Below, piece by piece: positions 1 through 5,461 of a stretch of DNA of 5,592 bases. The position numbers and the translations under genes are program-made. Position 1 is the stretch's first letter. Every line of letters begins with the position of its first letter. The DNA lies in assembly GCA_013140785.1 (NCBI GenBank), contig JABFRZ010000472.1:1-5592 (forward strand). The letters are read 5' to 3'. This stretch comes from Planctomycetota bacterium (GTDB lineage: Bacteria > Planctomycetota > UBA1135 > GCA-002686595). The notes below the pieces were generated by a model. That model did not search any database. It saw only the letters and a list, made by a program, of their open reading frames with translations, and had not been told where the DNA came from.

Positions 1-126
1 CACCGCCCTACCCTCGGCCAGGCGCGCTTCACCCGCGCTCATGCGCAGGATCGGGCGCGCAAGCGGCGCGCGCGCGGGGGTCTCTGCTCCGGCGAGCGCG
101 AGGACGAGCACGAGCGCGCGCAGCAT
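1..126 (-). CDS. Exported protein of unknown function, N-terminal fragment
   Basis: The visible 42 residues run off the left edge of the window. They begin MLRALVLVLALAGA, a short basic start followed by a Leu/Val/Ala core, and then ETPARAPLARP. This reads as a Sec signal peptide with likely cleavage near the Ala-Gly-Ala or Ala-Arg-Ala region, so the product is probably exported. The mature part seen so far (about residues 20-42) is Arg/Ala-rich and matches no family I recognise. The ATG at 126 was chosen because the signal-peptide core follows at once. In-frame GTG codons at 150 and 144 would add eight or six residues, including an Arg, and are real alternatives, since no clear Shine-Dalgarno precedes any of them apart from a G-run touching the ATG. 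It lies 116 bp downstream of mcsB on the same strand, with a repeat between them. It may be co-transcribed with mcsB, but the repeat hairpins could separate them. Confidence 0.5.
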   Translation of the reverse strand, partial: MLRALVLVLALAGAETPARAPLARPILRMSAGEARLAEGRAV

Positions 127-183
127 CCCCCATCGATCGGCCACGGCCACGCTCGATCTTCAGACGGAGCAGAACGCGACCAT

Positions 184-249
184 GTCTCCCGGGAAGTCTC
201 CCGGGAAGTCTCCCGGGAACCCTCAGGCTCTCTCGGGAACTCTCAGGAA
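184..249. repeat. Tandem 12-bp palindromic repeat at the 3' end of mcsB
   Basis: Three exact back-to-back copies of GTCTCCCGGGAA lie at 184-195, 196-207 and 208-219. Degenerate relatives follow at about 228-239 (CTCTCTCGGGAA, two mismatches) and 240-249 (CTCTCAGGAA, shortened). Each perfect copy contains the self-complementary octamer TCCCGGGA (187-194, 199-206, 211-218). Two neighbouring copies can therefore fold as an 8-bp stem with a 4-nt loop, on either strand. Read in the mcsB direction the unit is TTCCCGGGAGAC. The most degenerate copy overlaps the mcsB stop codon (TGA, 245-243), so the array covers the end of the gene and its 3' untranslated region. No T-run follows, so it is not a classical intrinsic terminator. 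A transcript-end, mRNA-stability or slippage-prone microsatellite role is inference. Confidence 0.8.
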
Positions 250-1346
250 GAGAATTCCGCGAAGCGCCGGCGCAGGAACACGGCGCGCTGCTTGTCGCGC
301 TCGGTGGCCTCGGCGAGGCGCCCGGCCCCGTCGCCCACCAGCATGTGCACGTGTCCCTTCTGGATCTGCACGGCGATGCGCGCGAGCTCGGCCAGCTCGA
401 CGCCCGGCAGGATCCCGAGCAAGACGCCCAGGCGCACGTTCGAGAGGTGCAGCAGGGCCACGTCGGTGGCAACCGAGCGCGCCCCGCGCAACATCCCGAA
501 GGAACGCTGCGCGCGGTCCTCGATGGCCGCGCGCTGCTCCTTCATCAAGACCTCACGCACGCGCCGCTCGAAGGCCACGATGCAGGGCACGAGCTCCTCG
601 AGGTCGGCGATCAGGTCTTCTTCCGTGGAGCCGAGCGTGACCTGGTTCGAGACCTGGTAGAAGTCGCCGGCCGCGCGGCTGCCCTCGCCGTACATGCCGC
701 GCACGGCGAGCCCGGTGCGCTGCGCCGCGAGGATGACCTTCTCGAGCTCGCTGCGCACCAGTCCCAGCGCCGGCAGGTGAAGCATGGCCGAGGCGCGCAG
801 ACCCGTGCCGACGTTGGTCGGACAGCCGGTCAGGTACCCGAGCTCCGGGTCCACCGCGAAACTGAGCTCGCGCTCGAGCGCCTGGTCGAGGGCGCGCACG
901 CGCTCGAAGGCCTCGTGCAGGGCATAGCCGCTGGCCAGCCCCTGCAAACGCAGGTGATCCTCCTCGTTGACCATCACCGCCAAGGTCTCGTTCTCGCCGA
1001 AGGCCACGCCGCGCCCCGGCCGGGTCGCGAGGCGCGGGTCGTTGGGCGCCAGATCGCGCGAAACGAGATAGCGTTCGCGCAAGAGCAGCTTCACGATCGG
1101 CGCGGCGTCCTCCATCCCGACCCAGATCGTCTCGCCATCGATGCGCTGGTCGAGCAGGACGTCGCGCACGCGCGTCTGCAGCTCGCGCGCCTTGTCGTCC
1201 GCCAGGCGCAGCACGAAGGAGTAGCCCTCGATGTTGCGCGCCAGGCGCACGCGGCAGGAGACCACCACGTCGGAGTCGGGACCGGCACCCTGCAGCCAGG
1301 CGCCGACGCGCTGGACGAAGAGCTTGGGATCGAGGGAATAGGCCAT
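243..1346 (-). CDS. mcsB: Protein arginine kinase McsB (ATP:guanido phosphotransferase family)
   Basis: The 367-residue product is close to the usual McsB length of roughly 350-365. It transfers phosphate from ATP to arginine side chains of proteins in the cytosol; in Bacillus the phosphoarginine mark sends substrates to ClpC-ClpP. Family signatures appear in order: an SxR nucleotide-binding element at 30-32 (SCR, usually SSR) in VVSCRVRLARN; NEEDHLRLQ at 127-135; CPTNVGTGLRASAMLHLPAL at 175-194 with the catalytic-region Cys175; and EGSRAAGDFYQVSNQVTLG at 221-239. The C-terminal RDKQRA (350-355) fits the RDxxRA phosphoarginine-sensing motif of bona fide McsB, so it is unlikely to be a creatine/arginine kinase for the free amino acid. 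The ATG at 1346 starts MAYSLDPKLF. An in-frame ATG at 1364 would add MIAGRA; neither has a visible Shine-Dalgarno. No mcsA, ctsR or clpC is adjacent: a glycosidase-like gene diverges upstream and an exported-protein gene follows. The open frame continues upstream to 2234 only as antisense of that gene. Confidence 0.93.
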   Translation of the reverse strand: MAYSLDPKLFVQRVGAWLQGAGPDSDVVVSCRVRLARNIEGYSFVLRLADDKARELQTRVRDVLLDQRIDGETIWVGMEDAAPIVKLLLRERYLVSRDLAPNDPRLATRPGRGVAFGENETLAVMVNEEDHLRLQGLASGYALHEAFERVRALDQALERELSFAVDPELGYLTGCPTNVGTGLRASAMLHLPALGLVRSELEKVILAAQRTGLAVRGMYGEGSRAAGDFYQVSNQVTLGSTEEDLIADLEELVPCIVAFERRVREVLMKEQRAAIEDRAQRSFGMLRGARSVATDVALLHLSNVRLGVLLGILPGVELAELARIAVQIQKGHVHMLVGDGAGRLAEATERDKQRAVFLRRRFAEFSS

Positions 1347-1359
1347 CGCGCGGCCGGCG

Positions 1360-1389
1360 ATCATAGGGCCGAGCGCGCGACGGCGACAG
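1360..1389 (-). promoter_or_regulatory. Possible sigma70-like promoter of mcsB
   Basis: On the minus strand, TATGAT at 1365-1360 differs from the TATAAT consensus at one base and stands out in a very GC-rich region. An 18-bp spacer separates it from CTGTCG (1389-1384), which matches TTGACA at only three of six positions. A start about 7 bp downstream, near 1353, would leave a leader of roughly 7 nt before the ATG at 1346, consistent with the absence of a Shine-Dalgarno there. The TATGAT overlaps the alternative ATG at 1364, so if the promoter is real that alternative start is excluded. The weak -35 and unknown promoter preferences of this organism keep confidence low. Confidence 0.25.
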
Positions 1390-1400
1390 CGGGCCCGCTG
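1387..1400. promoter_or_regulatory. Perfect 14-bp palindrome between divergent genes, possible operator
   Basis: CAGCGGGCCCGCTG is perfectly self-complementary (7 + 7, no spacer). It lies 41 bp upstream of the mcsB ATG and 37 bp upstream of the ATG of the divergent plus-strand gene, touching the possible -35 of mcsB. The position suits a dimeric regulator acting on both genes. It does not resemble the CtsR heptad repeat that controls mcsB in Firmicutes. At this base composition about one such palindrome is expected by chance somewhere in a window this long, so only its location makes it notable. Confidence 0.25.
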
Positions 1401-1420
1401 GATCCGCGCGCGGACGTGGT

Positions 1421-1430
1421 AGGAGTGGAG
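1421..1430 (+). promoter_or_regulatory. Ribosome binding site deciding the start of the GH42-like gene
   Basis: AGGAGTGGAG contains two overlapping Shine-Dalgarno candidates: AGGAG, 11 nt before the ATG at 1437, and GGAG (1427-1430), 6 nt before it. This supports 1437 over the in-frame GTG codons at 1416 and 1425, and over the long upstream open frame that is antisense to mcsB. Confidence 0.6.
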
Positions 1431-1436
1431 CCGCCG

Positions 1437-3344
1437 ATGCTGCTCGCCGCGCTGCTCTTCGCCCTCCAGATCCCCGCGCCCGACGGGGCGGCCCCCGATC
1501 TCGCCGCGCCCCGCGCGCGCGGCTGGGGCGACTTCCCGGTGTTCGTGTGGCGCGAGAAGTACGCCGGGAAGCCCTTGCCCGACGAGCTCGCCCTGCCCTT
1601 CGGCGGCGTGATCCTGATGCGCGAGGAGGACTCGGCCTGGGCGCGCGAGCGCGGGCTCTCGTACCTGGTCTGGAACGTGGCCGGGCGCGACGCGCTGCAC
1701 CTCGACGCGGACGAGGCCTGGAACGCGCGCGTGGAGAAGTGGATCGAGACGCGTGACGAGAAGCTGCTCGTGCGCGAGCCGTGCCTGAACGATCCGGCGA
1801 CGATCGAGCGGCTCTACACCACGATGGATGCGACGCGCGCGAAGCACGGCGAGCACCCCGGGCTCGGCTTCGTGCTCGGCGACGAGGTGGGGCTCACGCC
1901 GAACGGCGATCCCTTCGATCTGTGTCGCTGCGGCTTCTGCGAAGTCAAGTGGAAGCAGCATGCGCGGGAGAACGGCCTGCCGGAGCGCGCGCCGCTCACG
2001 GACGAAGTGCGTGTGGCGCTGCTCCAGGACGACCACTCCTTGCTCGGAGCCTGGCTCGCGTTGCGGCGCTTCAACGAACGGTGCGTGCGCGAAACCGTAC
2101 TGAACCTGCGCGAACGCGGCCTGGGAAGCGTCAAGCCGAAGCATGGATGGTCGTCCTCCCGCAGCCTTTTCGGGAAGATCCCCTTCGGACTCCTGGGCTG
2201 CGGCGCTCCCGCGGCCTTCGGCGCAACCCGCCACGATCTCTGCGCCGACCTATTCGATTTCGTGGAGTGCTACCCGGTTGCAGAGGCGCGCGAACAGCTG
2301 CTGTCTTTTCCGCACACTTCAGTGCATGGGGGCCATGGGTTCGCCGGCCAACCCTCGACGTCGGGCGCGACGCTGGCGACCATCTTCGTGGCCGATGAAA
2401 CGCCGGACGGAGCGGCATGGAGGGTCTGGGAGCACTGGCTGCGCGGCGGGCGCGGCCTGGTCCTCTGGAGCGATTCCGCGCTCGAAAGACATCCGGAGCA
2501 TCTGGCCCGTCTGGCGCAGGCCGTGAGCGACATACGCTCCCTCATGAAACGAGGGATCGTCACCCTTCTCGAGCAGAATGGCGGCGCTATCGTCACGGAC
2601 GCGGACTCGGTCGCGGCTTCCTTCCTGCGCGAGGCCTTGATGGACGGTCCGACCTGGCCCAGGCGGCGCGCCGGGTATCAGGCCGAGCACGGCGTCCGCG
2701 AGCGCAAGGTGCGCAGCTGGCTGCGCTGGATCGAGGACGCCGGGTTCCTCCCGGCCGCGCTCCCGCTCGATGCCGTGCAAGGCGACTGCGCCTCCGAGTA
2801 CGGGTTCCTCGTGCTGCCCGAGATCCTCGTGGTGAATGAGACGGACGTGGTGCACCTCGAGCAGTTCGTGGCCGCGGGCGGGACGCTCTTCGTGGATGGG
2901 ACCCTCGGCTGGGTGGACCGCCACGGCTTGCCGCGCGAGGAGGACCTGTTCGAGCGCCTGCGCGCGAAGGATCCGGAGCGTGTGCTGCGCCCGCCCGCCG
3001 AACTCGCGTCCTACCTCGACACGCGCCTCGCCCCGGAGCGCACGGGGAAACGCACGGCGGCCCAGTCGCTGGCCGCCCGGGGAAGCTGGTGGTTGGCGCT
3101 CGAGCCGTATCTCGGAGATGGGGCGCGGGCCTTCCCGTGGCTCGCCGCACGAAGCCAAAACGGCGCCTTCGTGCTGCTCCCCAACCTGACCGACTCCGAG
3201 CAACGCCGCGGTCTGCGGGACCTCGAGCTCGGAATGCCACTGGAGCAGGCGGCCTGGATCCACCCTCGGAACGGAGAGCCGCTGCGCGCCGGCGATGCCG
3301 CCGTCCTGATGCCCAAGCTCTATCGGCCTCGGCCGATGCGCTGA
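1437..3344 (+). CDS. Secreted GH42-like glycosidase-type protein with GATase-like domain
   Basis: The 635-residue product is probably exported and may act on a glycan, but the substrate is unknown. The start MLLAALLFALQIPAP is a short hydrophobic leader without the usual Lys/Arg, so a weak signal peptide. Residues about 30-350 look like a TIM-barrel glycosidase-type domain. FVLGDEVGLTPNGDPFDLC (145-163) offers Glu150 as a candidate acid/base, followed by a CRCGFC cluster (Cys163, 165, 168). DLFDFVECYPV (271-281) offers Glu277 as a candidate nucleophile. Residues about 425-500 (RSWLRWIEDAGF, EYGFLVLPEILVV, EQFVAAGGTLFVDG) match the pattern of the class I GATase-like, beta-galactosidase trimerisation domain of GH42-type enzymes. 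A beta-rich tail follows. The catalytic assignments are inferred from pattern only, and the spacing between the two Glu is shorter than in classical GH42. It is a single gene, divergent from mcsB and convergent with the SGNH gene. It could be a non-catalytic relative of the clan. Confidence 0.72.
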   Translation: MLLAALLFALQIPAPDGAAPDLAAPRARGWGDFPVFVWREKYAGKPLPDELALPFGGVILMREEDSAWARERGLSYLVWNVAGRDALHLDADEAWNARVEKWIETRDEKLLVREPCLNDPATIERLYTTMDATRAKHGEHPGLGFVLGDEVGLTPNGDPFDLCRCGFCEVKWKQHARENGLPERAPLTDEVRVALLQDDHSLLGAWLALRRFNERCVRETVLNLRERGLGSVKPKHGWSSSRSLFGKIPFGLLGCGAPAAFGATRHDLCADLFDFVECYPVAEAREQLLSFPHTSVHGGHGFAGQPSTSGATLATIFVADETPDGAAWRVWEHWLRGGRGLVLWSDSALERHPEHLARLAQAVSDIRSLMKRGIVTLLEQNGGAIVTDADSVAASFLREALMDGPTWPRRRAGYQAEHGVRERKVRSWLRWIEDAGFLPAALPLDAVQGDCASEYGFLVLPEILVVNETDVVHLEQFVAAGGTLFVDGTLGWVDRHGLPREEDLFERLRAKDPERVLRPPAELASYLDTRLAPERTGKRTAAQSLAARGSWWLALEPYLGDGARAFPWLAARSQNGAFVLLPNLTDSEQRRGLRDLELGMPLEQAAWIHPRNGEPLRAGDAAVLMPKLYRPRPMR

Positions 3345-3366
3345 TCCGTTCCTTCGACTTCAGCGC
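3322..3366. terminator. Inverted repeats at the convergent gene ends, possible bidirectional terminator
   Basis: Two structures occur. ATCGGC-CTCG-GCCGAT (3322-3337) is a 6-bp stem with a tetraloop inside the last codons of the plus-strand gene. GCGCTGA (3338-3344) pairs with TCAGCGC (3360-3366) as a perfect 7-bp stem around a 15-nt loop. Each arm of the second structure contains the stop codon of one converging gene, because both proteins end in Arg (CGC) then TGA after a G. Neither stem is followed by a clear T-run, so intrinsic termination is doubtful. The gap between the two stop codons is only 15 bp, so any terminator must lie here or inside the opposite gene. Confidence 0.3.
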
Positions 3367-4544
3367 TCGCCCAGGTACGTGTACGGCTCGAAGCTCCCGA
3401 GCAGCCCCTGGCGCAGGGCCTCGAAGGCGACCTGGTTACCGAGCTCGTTGAAGTGGTTCAGGCCGGGGCCTTCCTGGTAGTAGAAGGCGTCGAAGCCTAC
3501 CGCGTCCGCCTGCGCGTGCGCGCGCAGCCCGCGCTTGGACGAGACGAAGGGCATGCGCTCCTCCTCGAAGACGCGGTACAGGAAGGGCTCCTGCCACCCG
3601 CTCGGGACCGGGGCGGCGGCCAGTCCTTGGCCGTGGAAGAGCAGGAAGAAGTACGAGATCCCGCGGGTCTCGAGCTCGTCCCGGAACTCCGTCAGCAGGC
3701 GCCGGCACAGCGCCTCGCGCTCGGGCAGCGGCACGGGCGTCTCGCACCAGCGCTGGGCCGTCTCGCGCTCGACGCAGCCGGCACCAAAGAGCAGGCCGCG
3801 CCAGAAGTAGCTCCGGATCTCGGGTGGATCCGCGCGCACGAAGGCGAGCGGATCCTGCGCCCCGGTCGGGTGCAGGACGAGTTCGCCGCCCTCCAGCGAG
3901 AACCAGGGCTTCGGATGCCCGCGCAGGCGCAGGAAGCAGCGGTCGAGGTCATCGTCCACCAGGATCGCGATCACGACTATCGGCTCGCGCTCGCGCAAGC
4001 GCTCGAGCGCGAGCCGGCACAGGAGCAGGGCCTGATCGAGGCCGTAGCCGCCCACGCCGTAGTTGAGCAGGGCGAAGCGCGGCGCGAGCTCGGAGCCCTC
4101 GAGCAGGTCCTGCCAGCAGGCCCCCGCGCGGTCGACGCACTGCGCGAACGAGTCGCCGAACAGGAGCACGGGCCGGCGTGCTCCGAGCCGCGGCTCGTCC
4201 GCGTGCGCCAGCGTGACGGGATCGATCTCCTCCGACAGCCAGCCCGTGCGCGCGTCGTAGCCGGGGTGCGGCTGGCCCATGAGTTTCGCGCGCCGGAAGA
4301 GCACGTCGAGCTTCCAGTAGTCCACGCTCTCCGGCGAAGCGTACAGCTGCTCGCGGCGCAGGTGGTTGGCGAGCTCCTTCCCGCGCATCCAGTCCGCGAA
4401 CAGCACCACGCGCAGCGTGCCCTCCAGCGCGAGCACGCCGGCGCAGAGCGAGAGCACGAGCAGGAGCAAGCGCTTGCCGCGCTTCTGCACCGGGGCCGGC
4501 GCCGCGCTGTGCGCGCGCCGTTCGCCTTCGCCCGCCGCCTCCAT
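3360..4544 (-). CDS. Membrane-anchored SGNH/GDSL-hydrolase-like protein
   Basis: The 394-residue product has a basic cytosolic tail (KRGKR, 21-25), one membrane segment (about 26-49, beginning LLLLVLSLCAGVLALEG) and a large domain that should lie outside the membrane. The domain carries SGNH features: VLLFGDSFAQC (127-136) with a candidate nucleophile Ser132; NYGVGGYGLDQ (161-171), fitting the block II Gly; LVDDDLD (195-201) after a beta strand, near where block III usually lies; and LNHFNELGN (362-370) with candidate His364. Family members are esterases or acyltransferases, often acting on cell-surface glycans; the substrate here is unknown. The Asp usually two or three residues before the His is missing (Gly361, Leu362), so a Ser-His dyad or loss of activity is possible. 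The ATG at 4544 lies 5 bp after the arginase stop in TGAGGCCGATG, with a short GAGG overlapping the stop, implying translational coupling. The frame is open to 4889, but that part is antisense-frame shadow of the arginase gene. Confidence 0.75.
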   Translation of the reverse strand: MEAAGEGERRAHSAAPAPVQKRGKRLLLLVLSLCAGVLALEGTLRVVLFADWMRGKELANHLRREQLYASPESVDYWKLDVLFRRAKLMGQPHPGYDARTGWLSEEIDPVTLAHADEPRLGARRPVLLFGDSFAQCVDRAGACWQDLLEGSELAPRFALLNYGVGGYGLDQALLLCRLALERLREREPIVVIAILVDDDLDRCFLRLRGHPKPWFSLEGGELVLHPTGAQDPLAFVRADPPEIRSYFWRGLLFGAGCVERETAQRWCETPVPLPEREALCRRLLTEFRDELETRGISYFFLLFHGQGLAAAPVPSGWQEPFLYRVFEEERMPFVSSKRGLRAHAQADAVGFDAFYYQEGPGLNHFNELGNQVAFEALRQGLLGSFEPYTYLGER

Positions 4545-4549
4545 CGGCC

Positions 4550-5461
4550 TCAGACGATGCGCTTCCCGAGCCCGCTCAGCACCAGCGTCACCGCCATCTC
4601 GGCCGTGCGGTTGCGCTCGTCGAGGATCGGATTGATCTCGGTGAACTCGAGGCCGAGCAGCTTGCCCGACTCGGCCGCGTGCTCGAGCATGAGGTGGGCC
4701 TCGCGCTGCGTCACGCCGCCCGGGACGGGCGTACCGACGCCCGGGGCCTCGTAGGGATCGAGCCCGTCCATGTCGAAGGACAGATGGAAGCCGGCCGTGC
4801 CGTGCGTGACGATGCCGATGGCCTCCTTCATCACTCGGTCCATGCCGAGGATGTCGAGCTCGCGCATCGAGTAGACCTTGATCCCGCACTCCTTGGCGAG
4901 CTCGCGCTCGCCCGGATCGACGTCGCGGATGCCGATCAAGACGGCCTTCTCGGGCTCGACCATCGGGAAGCGCTCGCCCAGCTTGGTGAGCGCGTCCGGC
5001 CCGAAGCCCATGACCGACGCCAGCGGCATGCCGTGCACGTTGCCGGTGGGCGAGCTCTCGGGCGTGTTCATGTCGGCGTGCGCGTCGAACCAGATCAGGC
5101 CGATCTTCTTCTTCTTGCGGTGATAGAAGCTCGAGATCCCGGCCACCGTGCCGCAGGCGATCGAGTGGTCGCCGCCCACCACCAGCGGGAAGGCGCCCTC
5201 CTCGAGCAAGCGCTCCACGCGCCCGCGCAGGCGCCGGCAGCAGTTCGAGATCGAGTCGAGGTACTTGGCGCTCGAGTTCTTCGGCTCCTTGGCGTCCGAG
5301 CGCAGCACGGGCACGTTGCCCAGGTCGTCGAACTCGAGCCCGAGGGCCTGGATGCGGCGCCCCAGGCCGGCGATGCGGATGGCCGAAGGGCCCATGTCCA
5401 CGCCGCGCAACCCGCCGCCGAGGTCCATCGGGACCCCGAGGAAACCAACTCGCCTGCTCAT
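4550..5461 (-). CDS. rocF: Arginase (L-arginine amidinohydrolase)
   Basis: This 303-residue cytosolic enzyme hydrolyses L-arginine to L-ornithine and urea with a binuclear Mn centre. It has the normal length for a bacterial arginase and all six metal ligands: His99 in GGDHS (96-100), Asp126, His128 and Asp130 in DAHAD, and Asp230 and Asp232 in SFDMD. By alignment from memory to rat arginase I, Asn132, Thr139 (Ser in rat), His143 in GNVHG, Asp182 and Glu185 in RDVDPGE, and Glu275 in TEINP occupy the arginine-binding or acid/base positions. These favour arginase over agmatinase. A run of four Lys (116-119) before the strand leading to DAHAD is a small oddity. The ATG at 5461 begins MSRRVGFLGVP, the standard arginase N-terminal strand, and overlaps the upstream stop as ATGA. 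The SGNH gene starts 5 bp after its stop. No promoter of its own is visible, so it is probably expressed from further upstream. Confidence 0.95.
   Translation of the reverse strand: MSRRVGFLGVPMDLGGGLRGVDMGPSAIRIAGLGRRIQALGLEFDDLGNVPVLRSDAKEPKNSSAKYLDSISNCCRRLRGRVERLLEEGAFPLVVGGDHSIACGTVAGISSFYHRKKKKIGLIWFDAHADMNTPESSPTGNVHGMPLASVMGFGPDALTKLGERFPMVEPEKAVLIGIRDVDPGERELAKECGIKVYSMRELDILGMDRVMKEAIGIVTHGTAGFHLSFDMDGLDPYEAPGVGTPVPGGVTQREAHLMLEHAAESGKLLGLEFTEINPILDERNRTAEMAVTLVLSGLGKRIV

Noticed and set aside
184..219. Short CRISPR-like array
   Set aside because: The units are 12 bp and directly adjacent with no spacers, so this is a simple tandem repeat.
182..640. Plus-strand frame starting ATGTCTCCCGGGAAG, giving SPGK repeats
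   Set aside because: The repeat is in frame with an ATG, but the rest is Arg/Ala/Pro-rich antisense of mcsB and there is no ribosome binding site. The SPGK repeat is a by-product of the 12-bp DNA repeat.
345..1436. Plus-strand open frame extending the GH42-like gene upstream by 364 codons
   Set aside because: It is exactly antisense to the well-conserved mcsB. The translation is His/Ala/Arg/Gln-rich without family features, and a good ribosome binding site and hydrophobic leader mark the true start at 1437.
1365..2234. Minus-strand open frame extending mcsB upstream
   Set aside because: The added residues are low-complexity antisense of the GH42-like gene; the McsB homology starts at MAYSLDPKLF or at most at the ATG at 1364.
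2319..3263. 314-codon minus-strand open frame inside the GH42-like gene
   Set aside because: It is a GC-driven shadow frame with no recognisable motif, opposite a gene with clear domain features.
3453..4754. 433-codon plus-strand open frame opposite the SGNH and arginase genes
   Set aside because: It crosses the junction of two real minus-strand genes, and its translation is typical antisense composition (Glu/Gln/Ala/Arg/His) without family motifs.
243..5461. A joint arginine-sensing system formed by McsB and arginase
   Set aside because: The two genes are about 3.2 kb apart with an opposite-strand gene between them. They act on protein-bound and free arginine respectively, so proximity alone does not support a functional unit.
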